From Cristatella mucedo (lineage: Eukaryota > Bryozoa > Phylactolaemata > Cristatellidae): a DNA stretch of 64,000 nucleotides. Below, piece by piece: positions 30,486 through 41,065 of this stretch. Each line of letters begins with the position of its first letter. Position 1 is the stretch's first letter. A program made the translations under genes and the position numbers. The notes under the pieces were generated by a model that was given only the letters and a program-made list of their open reading frames with translations, ran no database searches and had not been told where the DNA came from. The DNA lies in the NCBI GenBank assembly GCA_009760855.2, contig WPIO01000041.1:718501-782500 (forward strand), read 5' to 3'.

Positions 30486-31124
30486 AGAAGGTTCGCTCGG
30501 CTGTGATCGGCTTGGTCATCGAAGGTCAATGCCAATGCCTTGACTTTGAAAAGTCAACAGACTCCTCAGCAATTTTCTAGCTACGCTTATGCATCCGTGC
30601 AAATGCAGCGCCAATTCGCACAAGACCGAGTAATCGCAGCAGTGAGCTCGCCGACTCACTCTCTTCGAAACAAGCCTCGTCGATAAAAAACGCGAGCAAT
30701 TGTAACTTCGCGAAGCTAGTCTAAAACAGGCACGAAAATGTCCACAGTTGCTACGAAGAAGCGAAGTAATGTACTTTTGACCACTCGAATGCTGGCCTGT
30801 GACCTTTCCTGTGCCGATCGGTAGCCAGCCAACTTAAGCTTTCCTCTCAAAAGGAAGTAGAGCCGAGAAGCATAGCTGCGGCGGTGGCAGCAAGGGCTGC
30901 TAAATTAGCTGCTGTCGTAGGGCTACTGTCAAGACTAGCTACCACTGTAGAGATTCGGACGGTCAAGTTTAACGAGGAAGCTACTCGTCTACGCCACACC
31001 CTGCCTGACGCACCTGCGTTTCAGGGTTTCGTGTGGGGGCATGGGCGTGACTTGGCATCGGCGGCGGCAGCCGTAAAATGGTGGTCAGCCTCCACGAACA
31101 ATCAACTTCAGCCTCCACCACAAT

Positions 31125-31765
31125 GTAGTAATAACAATAATAATACAAATAATGCACTTGATAAAGCGCCCTCAGAGAACTTAATCTCTTTCTAGGCGCT
31201 TTACATTGATGGAAAAAAGTATGATTAAATGGTTAGTGGTAGCATGCTCAATAAACAACGTGAATAATATGGTTAGGGGTGCCATGCACAGGGTCAGCAT
31301 GCAAGTGTGGTTAGTGGCAGCATGCACAGTGTCAGCATGCATAAGCACATGAAGGACGAATCACAGGGACCCACTGAATGCTGTCCTAAATAGGTGCGTT
31401 TTAAGTTCTTTTTAAATGTGGTCAAGTCAGGGGATGTTGTGACACAGGTCGGGAATGAGTTCCAGGCTTTGGGAGCATGCGAGCTAAATGCGCGTTCTCC
31501 AAAGGATTTGAGATTTATACAAGGTATAGGTAAACAGCTAGATTCTGAAAAGCGGGCGGTACGATGCTTGGCCTGGTGGAGAAGTAGTTCTGATAGGTAG
31601 GCTGGAGCCAAAGAATGAAGGGATCTAAAAGTGAGAGACAAAGCCTTGAAGTCGCTCCGGTGCTTGACTGGTAGCCAGTGCATATCGGCAAGAAGTGGTG
31701 TGCTGTGGCAACTGTGATGCTCACGACAGAGAAGCCTAGCTGCAGAGTTTAAATCTCCGTTTGTA
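31125..31765 (-). mobile_element. LINE-A fragment
   Basis: A minus-strand frame of 129 codons reads MHWLPVKHRSDFKALSLTFR then SLHSLAPAYLSELLLHQAKH. It leads to the 3' UTR and terminus GAGGGCGCTTTATCAAGTGC with an ATT tail at about 31,125-31,150. It is closely related to 10,977-11,937. Its upstream end joins LINE-B sequence directly. Confidence 0.85.
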
Positions 31766-32470
31766 ACTACACAAAGCCATAAAGACTAAGTAGGTGTTAC
31801 GCAGGAGAGTCTTGAATAGCCCATTCGCAGCCTAAGCGGCTTTCGGTACGCATTTGGTAGCTAACAGACTCATTTTCATGCAACAAAAAGAAAGTGGGAA
31901 CCATAGCTGATTCGGGAGAGCAGCTGAGGTAGTGAAGAGCATGGAAGTAGCAGCTCAGGACCGCTGAAACAGATGAGCCATAGTCGGCAGCAGGAGAGCA
32001 GTTGTCGTTGCGTAAGAATTGTGGAAGCGAGTTCCGCAGTCTGGGACCTGCAGAGCTAAAGCTTCTTTTGCCAACGGTCTTTAAGCCAAGGAATGGAACA
32101 GCTAATTTATCGTCCATAAAGGACCTGAGGGTACGATAAGGCTGAAACTGGAGCAGCACTTCAGCTAGGTATGGAGGAGCCAAGCCGTCGCGGGCCTTGG
32201 TGAGCCGTGATGGCGCAGTAGGTAAGATGGATGCTTTTCAAGGCCTCGATCCCGAAGTCGTGGGTTCGAATACTGTAGTGGGCAATTCTTTATCGCCACT
32301 GAAAGCGGTGGCGATGGCCGTAAAGGGTCTTGTGTAGCTATACAAAAGAAGCTGTTAAATCAACTAGTATCTATTTATTTATTTTGTTTTGTGGGTCAGC
32401 GTAAGAACTTTGCTCTGTATCCGTTGCTCAACCGGCAGCCATCCTAGCTCTTTTAGCCAAGGAGACACGC
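31766..32470 (-). mobile_element. LINE-B fragment interrupted by a SINE-I
   Basis: Minus-strand C-terminal coding region (YLAEVLLQFQPYRTLRSFMD, then LRNSLPQFLRNDNCSPAADY) plus the LINE-B 3' end. A plus-strand SINE-I at 32,197-32,384 splits it just upstream of TGGCTCCTCC; the LINE resumes at about 32,385 (GTGGGTCAGCGTAAGAACTT). Confidence 0.8.
32197..32384 (+). repeat. SINE-I copy inserted in LINE-B
   Basis: tRNA-like head with A-box-like GATGGCGCAGTAGG and B-box GTGGGTTCGAATACTG. The body is CGCCACTGAAAGCGGTGGCG and the tail GAAGCTGTTAAATCAACTAG, then a TATTTATT-rich end. LINE-B continues on both sides, so this is a later insertion. Confidence 0.85.
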
Positions 32471-32790
32471 GGTCAACGAGTGCTATTCAGCGCTTTAAAC
32501 TTACGGGTCTTGGGTTCGATAACCGAGCTGTCGATAGGGCGAACGCAGGATGCAGGGAGGTTCTTACTGACCAACCGAAGAAGGCCCGCCGGTTGGTATC
32601 GACTAATGACCATATCGCACCTTATGCCAACCAGGTCCTGCTTTGCGTAGCATATCCGAGGACAGCTCATAAATAGTCACAGCGAAGATAGCAGCGAAAT
32701 ACCCGAAGGTATTACGGAGAAATCGTGTAAAGGTCCACACCACACTAGGCTATCGCCCGAGGCCGCTCTCTAGCTCAGGGAGGAACGGTT
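32471..32790 (-). mobile_element. LINE-B-like 5' segment, inverted relative to 32,990
   Basis: The block around 32,480-32,505 is the reverse complement of about 32,992-33,020 (core GTAAGTTTAAAGCGCTGAAT). The latter precedes the endonuclease region of the sense LINE-B, so this looks like an antisense piece of the same upstream region. The rest is unassigned. Confidence 0.45.
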
Positions 32791-32794
32791 AATA

Positions 32795-32990
32795 ATAATA
32801 ATAATAATGTACTTGATAAAGCGCCCTCAGAGAACTTAATCTCTTTCTAGGCACTTTACATTTGCTGCAACGGGAAATGCAATTAAATGGTAAGTAAAAT
32901 CATGCTTGAAAAACAAACAAAATGAATAACATGGTTAGGGGTGACATGCACAGGGTCAGCATGCAAATGTGGTTAGTGGGCTATCAAACC
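32795..32990 (-). mobile_element. LINE-A 3' end
   Basis: An ATT tail followed on the minus strand by AAAGTGCCTAGAAAGAGATT and GAGGGCGCTTTATCAAGTAC, with about 130 bp of 3' UTR. It sits between the antisense and sense LINE-B pieces. Confidence 0.85.
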
Positions 32991-35669
32991 TACGTAAGTT
33001 TAAAGCGCTGAATAGTACTTATTGCGGTAGTAGCCCACCCGCCGTAGCCCAGTACGCTGTGAAACGTCGACCGGCGGCCGTTACTAAGGTCTAATTCAAA
33101 TTCGAAGGGCCCGCGTCCGTCGGACCGGATACACGCCGACGTGAATACAAGCCACTTCATCGCCGTCGCACAGTTGTTGGACAGCCTCTTAAATTCCGCC
33201 TATTAAATGTTCGCTCGCTAAAAACCAAGGGGTTACTTATCCACGATCAGGTGGTCCAGGAGAAGCTAGATGCATTTCTGCTTACGGAAACTTGGATGAC
33301 GCCTTGTTCCAGTAGCTGTATTTCTGAGACCACTCTCCGGGTTCTCATTCAATCAGTCCATGCGTTCTGATAAGGTTGGTGGCGGGCTTGCAATTGTTGT
33401 TCGCGAATCATTTGGCAGTTGTTCGGATGGGCCATCGGTTGCAATCAGGTCTTCAACAAAGACACATACCTCTCACTGTTGTGATATACCGGCCTCCTTC
33501 TGGCTGTCTAAACTTGTTTATAGAGTTGTTTTCAGAGTTCCTCGCTAAAATATTTTTGTGTGACAGGCCGTTACTGCTTTTAGGAGACTTCAATATTCAC
33601 GTTGACAACCCTAGCAACAGCCAGGTCCGCTCGTTTCTTGACTGTCTGGAGAATTTTTGTTTGGTCCAACATGTTAATCATACCACAAACGTCGGTGGCC
33701 ACATTCTAGATCTCGCGATCACTAAAGATGTCCCCCCCCCCGCTGACCTTGTGGTGTGCCCACTGACCCTCTCAGATCATTGAATGGTCTCACTTACTGT
33801 TCCAGCTCCCTTGTACGGACAGGGTAATGTTGAACTTGTAAAACGACGTAACTTACAAAGCATTGACATAGACAAGTTTTTGAAATCTGTTTGGGATGCA
33901 GGTCTTCTTGATCTGCATTCACACTTGATCGGCAGCCTCGATACCCTCACCGATGCAGTGATCATGACACTCAGAAGTGCTCTTGACAAGCATGCTGCCG
34001 TTCTTTCTATCCGTGATCAAAGTCGTAGAGATTCCTTTCAAATTACAAAAAACTCCTAAAGATGCACCGAGTTAAGCGCAGGCTTGAACGTCATTTCAAG
34101 AAATCGGGGTCTGGTGCAGATCTAGCCAATTTCAAAGACTTCCTTCGAGTTTTCACCTGGAAGCTTAACAAAACCAGCGCTTCTGTTTTCACTCGAAAGC
34201 TGAATTCCTGCCAGTAAACAGATTTGTAAGACAATCACTGGCCCATGCTGTGAAGTCTACTCCCCAGATATTAACGGCTCAGCCGAATGGTTTTCAGACT
34301 TCTTTACTAAAAAATGTGTGCTCGTTCGTGCATTCGCCTCCATAAAGCTTCCTCTGAGTAAAGCAATCATGTCATGTCATGCCATGTCATGTCATGTCAT
34401 GTCATGTCATGTATCTCCGTCTGTAACTCCACAAAGTCATAAAGACCATGTGGGTGTTACGCAGGAGAGTTTTGTATAGCGCACTCACAGCCTAAGCGGC
34501 TTTCGGTACGCATTCGGTAGCCAACAGACTTCGTCTCACGCAACAAAGAGAAAGTGGGAAGCATAACAGAGTCAGGAGAGCAGTTGAGGTAGTGAGTAGC
34601 ATAGAAGTAGCAGCTCAGGACCGCTGAAAAGGATGTGCCATAGTCGGCAGTTGGAGAGTAGTTATCGTTGCGTAAGAATTGTGGAAGCGAGTTCCACAGT
34701 CTAGGACCTGCAGAGCTAAAGCTTCTGTCGCCAACTGTCTTTAAGCGGAGGAATGGGACAGCAAATTTATTGTCCACACAGGACCTGAGGGCGCGAACAG
34801 GCTGAAACTGATGCAGCAGCTCAGCTAGGTATGAAGGAGCCAAGCCGTGGCGGGCCTTGTGGGTCAGCGCAAGAACTTTGCAAAGAACAAAGAAATCGTG
34901 GAATCACAACCTGTGGCCTTCCTTAAAAGGTTGTTCGAGGTTTCTGCGTTCGATATGGCTACCACAATAAGGTCTAGTAAAAGGAGCTCGTCTCCTGAAG
35001 ACCTGATACCATCAGCTCTGTGGTCTTCACTGGCAGACCAGCATAGCCCGACCATAACCATGACTTTTAATGCTTCTTTGGAAAAAGAGGTCGCACCCAA
35101 GTCCTTCAAATCGGCAATCGTTCGACGCATACTTAAAAAGCCTGGATTAGACACAGAGGTCCTAGCAAACTATCGCCCAGTTTCTCTTCTTCCCTTCTTA
35201 TCAAATATTCTTGAAAGGATTGTTGCTAAGCAGCTGGCTGAACTTTTAAAAATTAAAAATAATGAAATGTCAGAAACATTTCAATCAGGGTTCAAAAGGC
35301 AGCACTCCACTGAAACTGCTCTCCTCCGTGTTAACAATGACATTCTACGTGGCAACGACGACGGGAATGTCACTGCCCTAGCTCTGCTAGATCTGTCTGC
35401 TGCCTTCGACACCATTGATCACGATGTTCTACTTGAACGATTGAGAACAACGATCGGTCTGGCAGACGAAACACTGGCGTGGTTTAAATTGTACTTGTCT
35501 GATCGTGTTCAATCCGTGTCGAGTGAGGGTCAGGTCTCACACACGAGAAGGGTCGTGTGTGGAGTCTCTCAAGGGTCTGTACTCGGTAATTTTCTGTTCT
35601 CCATTTATACACAACTTCTGGGGAAAGTGATTAAGGCCCATGGAATAGGATATCACTTTTATGCTCACT

Positions 35670-35670
<1 letters not shown>
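32991..35670 (+). mobile_element. LINE-B, endonuclease plus RT, broken and interrupted
   Basis: Sense non-LTR retrotransposon. Endonuclease begins about 33,190 (FRLLNVRSLKTKG, then LTETWM). It continues with YRPPSGCLNL and LLLLGDFNIHVDN to the SDH signature near 33,775, with stops and frameshifts between. After a nested antisense insertion (34,372-34,880), RT continues in a 290-codon frame: [51 protein letters not shown] and [19 protein letters not shown] stops at YHFYA, just where the catalytic YADD should come, and AT repeats follow. It resembles the CR1/L2 group and cannot be autonomous. Confidence 0.85.
34372..34880 (-). mobile_element. Antisense LINE-B 3' end nested inside LINE-B
   Basis: Pentamer repeats (TCATG type, about 34,372-34,412) are followed on the minus strand by the LINE-B 3' end and 128 codons of C-terminal coding sequence (LHQFQPVRALRSCVDNKFAV; LWNSLPQFLRNDNYSP). 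The pentamer is the element's own 3' tail, which marks its orientation. Sense LINE-B flanks it on both sides. Confidence 0.85.

Positions 35671-35710
<40 letters not shown>
35671..35710. repeat. (AT)n microsatellite
   Basis: Alternating TA tract at the broken right end of the sense LINE-B. Confidence 0.9.
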
Positions 35711-35712
35711 CT

Positions 35713-35770
35713 TACATAACTAAGACACTTCAAATATATATATATTTATTTAAAGTGTCTTAGTTATGTA
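35713..35770. repeat. 18-bp inverted repeat with AT-rich loop
   Basis: Arms 35,713-35,730 (TACATAACTAAGACACTT) and 35,753-35,770 are exact reverse complements around a 22-nt AT-rich loop. It sits between an AT microsatellite and the next LINE-A tail. It may be a small foldback element or a replication-generated palindrome. Confidence 0.85.
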
Positions 35771-35884
35771 GTAATAATAATAATGCACTTGATAAAGTGC
35801 CCTCAGAGAACTCAATCTCTTTCTCGGCGCCTTACATTTGCTGCAAAGGGAAACGCGATGGAATTGTGAGTAATATCCATGTAA
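35771..35884 (-). mobile_element. LINE-A 3' end
   Basis: ATT tail, then on the minus strand AAGGCGCCGAGAAAGAGATT and GAGTTCTCTGAGGGCACTTT. Only about 110 bp remain before LINE-B sequence begins. Confidence 0.85.
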
Positions 35885-36060
35885 CGTACTGTATCTCCGT
35901 TTGCAACTCCCTTGAGTTGTACGCAGGAGAGTTTTCAATAGTGCGCTCATAACAAAAGCCGCTTTCGGAAGGCATGCAGCCACCAACACACTTCATCTCA
36001 CGAAACAAAGAGAAAGTGAGAAGCCTGGCTGAGTCAAAAGCTGCTCGAATGACCTACTAC
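35885..36060 (-). mobile_element. LINE-B 3' end fragment
   Basis: The minus strand reads TTCCGAAAGCGGCTTTTGTT then CTCCTGCGTACAACTCAAGG and GTTGCAAACGGAGATAC, a diverged LINE-B terminus. It directly precedes LINE-A in the same orientation. Confidence 0.7.
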
Positions 36061-36310
36061 GTGAATGCTGCGCTCGGCACCAACACGCAACGAAGATGGC
36101 TCGACTAATGCTTCGCTAACGTAAACAGCTCTTTTCTGGCGCTCAATGTGGCAAATTTTTTTGCACCCAAACGTTTTAAGCAGTTGTTCATATATCTTTA
36201 GGCGATCGTACGTGCGCTTTCAGTTGTTCAAGGCAATTTTCCTCCGGTTTATTCCCGCTAAGCGAAATATATTAGCCATAAAGTACATGTGGTATCATAC
36301 ATGTCTTAGC

Positions 36311-36314
<4 letters not shown>

Positions 36315-36383
<69 letters not shown>

Positions 36384-36410
36384 CATACATATATATATAT
36401 ATATATAAAG
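36315..36410. repeat. (AT)n microsatellite
   Basis: About 95 bp of TA repeats with ATAC variants. Tyr-Ile frames over it are artefacts. Confidence 0.95.
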
Positions 36411-36689
36411 ACAGGTAATTCATTTTTAATATTAATAATTCATTCGTAACATCTCTAAAGAATTAAATGTCTGGCTAGGCACTTTACATATGTTGCAAAT
36501 GAAGAATTTGAATGGTAAGATAAGTGTTGGTGTGGTGTATGGTCTTTTTAGACTTGACAGGAACTCAATGATCATTAAAGAACTTTTAGTCAATACATAG
36601 CCTACTTCTTTTGATGACAGAAAGTAACTGGATTGAAAAAGGATTAGTATCCATCCAGTGTTACGAAATTGAAATGCGACTGAGCTGAT

Positions 36690-36850
36690 TTAGCTGATTA
36701 AATTAAGCTGACTTAACAGCCTCATTTATATACCGCCAGAAGAGTCTTAACGGCCATCACCACCGCTTGCAGAGGGCAATAAAAAAATCACCTCTGCGGG
36801 ACTCGAACCAACAAACTGGGTCGTGAAAAGCAGCCCCTTGCGCCTGTTCC
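36690..36850 (-). repeat. SINE-I copy
   Basis: The minus strand carries a degenerate B-box TTGGTTCGAGTCCCGC and the body CTGCAAGCGGTGGTGATGGC. The tail is ATAAATGAGGCTGTTAAGTC. Confidence 0.8.
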
Positions 36851-36979
36851 CAGGGGCAAACATCTGCAGTATCTCATTTAGCGATTCACTTTATTCACGG
36901 TTTTCTGAAGTGAGTCATCTCAAGACACACTCAATCAACAAGAGCGCTGACAGCCAGGTCCGTACGTACGTTGCTGCTC

Positions 36980-37125
36980 ATAATTGTCTTGACAGAGGAC
37001 GCTCGCGAGCAACAATACGTAGATTGCGGGCTCGAATCCTGCAGTGGATGATCTTTTATTACCCACTGCAGCAACTGGCCGTTAAGGTCTTCCTCCGCTA
37101 TGCAAACCGCAGACTGATTCTGCAT
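36980..37125 (+). repeat. SINE-I copy, opposite orientation
   Basis: B-box GGGCTCGAATCCTGCAGTGG, then TACCCACTGCAGCAACTGGC and GTTAAGGTCTTCCTCCGCTA. With 36,690-36,850 it forms a head-to-head pair. Confidence 0.75.
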
Positions 37126-37352
37126 CGTTCACGAAGACTAGCGGTACATTACGTAGCCAGTGACAACTGTACCGCACCGGCCATAACGTACAAATATCTG
37201 GCTCTAGGCACAGAGTACAACTGACTAACAAGGACATTGTTTTCGCTTCTTAACTTCTTTCTTTCGCTGCCTAACCAAACACGACGTCATATGAGTCCGA
37301 TGGTGGAAACTCGGTTTACCGAACTTCTGCAAGTAGAATCGCCATTGAGTAT

Positions 37353-38040
37353 TTATTTTGTGGTTTGCTGCTCTAAAAGAAATATAGCGTTTCAAAGTCG
37401 AAAATGCCATTTACCTGATTCAGCAGCTGCACCGTCAGAATCATGTCGAAGCAATCTTAAGAAACATGTCCGCAAGAGCTCAATGAAAAGATGCACGCCA
37501 TGGTTAGCTATAATGAGGATACAAAAGATATTAGGAATGATGTTCTTAACAATGCAATGGAATTGGTGTGCAAGTTCTTGGAAACACTTCTTGGGAACTT
37601 CATTGCCACCCGCTGGTCTGAAAAGATTATGCAGAGGTCCGGAATCGCAGCGCCAGCGCTCACCTGGGTAGTATCGCTGATAGTGAGGACGATGATCCTG
37701 ACAATATCGGCGGGCCGTTGGCGGCGGCGGCGGCGGCGGCCGATATGGCGCAGACTCGTGGCAGGAAAAAAGGCGTCAGCGCAGGAGGAGGAGGAGGCTG
37801 CTGCTGCTCCTCCGGGCGTGCAGATACGCTCTGCGGGGCGCCCGAAGAAGGCATCAGCGGTGGTCCCAAATCAGCCATCAAGCTTGAGCTATTTCTCGCA
37901 AAAATAGGCTCAACTTTCGTGATCGAGCCCCGAATCCATGCCTTGGATCTGGCCAGCCGCTGCGCACTTGCGTAATAAATATAATAATTTTCGAAATCGC
38001 CGTCCTTCTGATGACGAATAGAACTCGACGAGCCCGACAT
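37353..38040 (-). CDS. Unidentified 199-residue protein, 3 compact exons
   Basis: Model (minus): 38040-37664, 37617-37415, 37372-37353. Introns are 46 nt (GTGAGC...TTTTCAG) and 42 nt (GTAAAT...TTTTAG), and phases agree (2, then 1). ATG at 38,040 has a favourable context (GAA before ATG). The protein starts MSGSSSSIRHQKDGDF and is Ser/Pro/Gln/Ala-rich to about residue 125. It then has a hydrophobic stretch (IVKNIIPNIFCILIIANHGV) and ends AAAESEQQTTK. AATAAA (37,352-37,357) overlaps the stop, implying a very short 3' UTR. The family is unknown. The plus strand of exon 2 is also open with an amphipathic helix (DIRNDVLNNAMELVCKFLET), so the opposite strand could be the coding one, but its splice signals are weaker. 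Confidence 0.4.
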
Positions 38041-38070
38041 TTCTAGCCTATTTTCAAATAATTTGGACAA

Positions 38071-38340
38071 ATGCTCAGGCAGTTATCGCAGTCCGCGCGC
38101 ACCCAGGCGACCGCCATCGGGCTCATGTCTTCCCTTCGAACCTCCCCGCCTCTTCCGCTCTTCCCGCCTTCCCTTCTTCGTTTTCTCTCCCCCTCTCTTT
38201 TCCGACGTTTCTCCCCCCCCCCGCAATTTCTCTTTTTCTTCTTCTGCAGCTTTTTTTCCCACTTCTCCAGAGCTCACTTGACTTTTATTCCAAGCTCCCC
38301 CTCTCTCCGCTTCATCCGACGGCGGCAGGATTCAGAGGGG
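38071..38340. promoter_or_regulatory. Possible promoter region of the minus-strand gene
   Basis: A CG- and CT-rich stretch directly upstream of the 38,040 start codon, with CpGs near 38,088-38,120 and long polypyrimidine runs at 38,150-38,260. No TATA box was identified. Placement follows only from the gene model. Confidence 0.25.
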
Positions 38341-38689
38341 GAGGTGAGGCGTCTGCAAGCCAGGCTGGGGCACTTGGGGCACCGCAAAGACGGCAACGGA
38401 ATCCAACGAACGAGTCACGTGGCCACGCTCGTCGGCTTTGGAGTGCATGCTGCAAGTGCCTCTACATCGCATACATAGCATGCTGCAAGTGCCTGTTTTT
38501 AATGACAAGACGCTCGTTTGGCTTCTCTTGAGAGAGGAGCAAAACTCCGTCAAGGCACAAGGTTTGCACACATGCTGAAAAGGAAGAACGCCGCTTGGTT
38601 GGTGATAATCTTCGCAGTGTCACCATGTGTGTAAGCATGCGCACATGCAAGCATTCACGCTGATGGAGCCAGGGCTATTTGGAACAGGT

Positions 38690-39345
38690 GAGAATTTAGC
38701 TTGTTTTCTAACTTTCATCCAGTCGATGGATTGCGTGACATCCGGCCGGAAGTGGTTCAAGGCTTTAGGGCCATGTGAGGAACTGAAGGTGCCGAGTGTC
38801 CAAAGGATCCTTTAGGTTAGTTAGAGGCACGGCTAAGTAAATCGAGTCAGAAGAGTGGTTTTTAAAACAAATGACTTTTAGGTATTCCGGAGAAAGAGAA
38901 TGAATAGTCGTAACGTTGAGTGACGGAACTTTGAATTCGATAACCTGCTAAATGGAGAACAATTGCAGGTCGGTGACAAGCGGTGCAATGTGGCAGCCGC
39001 AACTTTCACGCCGGATAAGCGTAGCTGTAGAGTTTTCACGAACTGTAAGCTCCAGATTGCACAGGCGGCACAAGATAATATGCAAATAGTGAGTTCCAGA
39101 AGTCTAGATGAGATATCGCTATTGCAGGACCATCTTGACAATGCTTTCCTTATGTAGGCAGACCCAATTTCGTACTTTGAGTACTACTGATAGCTTTAAG
39201 TAGATAAACAGACTTGCCTGAGGATTGTATGGTGTCCGACGAGTGAGAGGTCACTTTAGAATAAGACACCTTGGTTGCGTGCACGCGCTTGTAGATATGC
39301 TGGCAGACTCCATTTAGGGGATTAGGCTGTCCAACTTCTGAGTGA
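38690..39345 (-). mobile_element. LINE-A fragment, old
   Basis: Highly diverged minus-strand copy. The segment 38,960-39,160 parallels the QKSAARLV / SRLDFCNSLL region of 10,977-11,937 (for example GTGAAAACTCTACAGCTACG and TCTAGACTTCTGGAACTCAC). There are many frameshifts and no 3' tail is visible. Confidence 0.6.
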
Positions 39346-40500
39346 CCTTAGGTTTTTCCATAATAGTAACTAGGTTTTACCTCATTCCATCTGAGAAAGT
39401 GTGTTGCCAGCCGACTACGAATTTCAGCAATGCATGCAATACAGGAAAGCCAGAGAGTTCGACCTGCTTGAAGGCAGGACGAAGTGAAAGCAGAGAGATG
39501 CTGCCACATTTCATCTATTTAAAAGAGAAAGCTTCGATTGCGCTTGAGGACACAAGAGATGTTGCCCAAAGCTTTAAAACATGGCCACGAGATGCCTGTT
39601 AATATGGCTACATCATGACAAACGCAGCGTGACCTTAAACAGACCCCAAGGAGCAATCATGAAGCCTATTGCTTATGAGCCATGTATGAAGTATATTACC
39701 AAGCTTTGGGACGAGACTCAGCACATTCTGGTGTGTGGTGTTTATTGTATTCCAATCTTCGCTAGCTGCGTGCCAATTTCCAAGCAAGCCCGGTGAACCT
39801 AAGAATGCCAAAGGATAAAATTGCCTCGAATAGAAGAGGAAGGAGAGTGACGAAAGGGACAGAGAGACAGACATGCGAAATGTATGCACTGTACGAGGTA
39901 AGTCAGGTCTTGGATCGGCGGTTGGGTATTTACGGTGCTGAAAAAGCCTCGTGAGTAACTTCAAGGGTGCACTAGAGCTTGGAGATGGTATTTTTGGCCG
40001 TTTTCGGTGTTTCTGCCTCTAACCGACATCAAAATCCTCTCGAAAATATAGCTACCAAAGGTCCCGAAGCCCGAAACTCACTGACATCATGAAGACATCT
40101 GGCTTGATGGCCTTTGAAAGACGTAGAGCCCATCTGTTCTTGATATGATATACTTTCATGTTTAAGTTTCTAATTTATCACCAGCATATATTAAGTGCCT
40201 GGAAAGAGATTTATTTTTCGAAGATTGCTGTATATTTTTATTATTTGCTGCGAAGTCAAATGAACGCCGCCCGCCTGGGACCCCTATGAGTAAGAGTTTT
40301 GTTTTATAATCTTTTAGTTTGAGAAAATTTGCCGACACCCATGACCGAGTTTCTTCAAGTCAAGAATTCTGTTTATCATTCGATGCAGCTGATTCCGATG
40401 GATTAAATGAAAAACTACAGCTGGGCATCGTCCACTTAAAAGCGACAGCCAATCCTATTGGTTCGAATAACTTACGAGACGCCTGTATAAATAGACGTAA
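39346..40500. other. No recognisable gene; weak LINE-A tail at 40,180-40,250
   Basis: Short frames only. Near 40,190 the sequence TTAAGTGCCTGGAAAGAGAT followed by an AT-rich end resembles a degraded plus-strand LINE-A terminus. Confidence 0.4.
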
Positions 40501-40507
40501 AAATGTA

Positions 40508-40640
40508 AATATTTTATGTAAATGGCCCCCTCTGAGAACTTAATGTTTATCTGGGTGCTTTGCATATGCCACAGAGCTTGAGCTTTGACTTTGAGCTTGA
40601 CTTTGGTCGTTAAAGGCGTCCATCTCAACTCTTGGCACCA
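40508..40640 (-). repeat. SINE-II copy
   Basis: The minus strand has GACCAAAGTCAAGCTCAAAG then GCAAAGCACCCAGATAAACA, TTAAGTTCTCAGAGGGGGCC and an ATTTACATAAAA tail. Confidence 0.65.
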
Positions 40641-40769
40641 CAAAGGACCAACAACGGACTCTCATGAAGCTCTGCTACTCCGACCGATCTACCGATGAGA
40701 AGTGACCACTACACGACACAGATTGAACGCGATTTGATCAGAACAATTAGAACCACACCAGACAACCAC

Positions 40770-41065
40770 CTGTAAGATCGTTCTTTGTTCTCAATCGTTC
40801 GAGTAAGATATCGTGATCTATTGCAACGTACATAGCCAATAAATCGGGCTGGACCATGGAAGTAACATTACCATCATCGTACCTGCTTGGATATCTTTGG
40901 CCTAACGAAGGAGAGCAGCTTCAGTGGCTCGCTGTTGCATGAATCCCGACTGAAAATTTCCTGAAAACTCATTCTTTTTAATCAGCTTCACTAGCTGCTT
41001 AGAGACAGTCTTTTCGAGAATACCGGACAAGAAAGCAGGAAGGGAGAGAGGGCTATAGCTTTTTT
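40770..41065 (-). mobile_element. LINE-B RT fragment, degraded
   Basis: The minus strand reads PAFLSGILEKTVSKQLVKLI then FQSGFMQQRATEAALL and a degraded ITISYSND. This parallels [20 protein letters not shown] / [16 protein letters not shown] of the 34.9-kb copy. Stops and frameshifts are present. Confidence 0.7.

Noticed and set aside
34372-34412. CRISPR-like array
   Set aside because: The 5-bp tandem units have no spacers; this is the LINE-B 3' tail in a eukaryotic genome.
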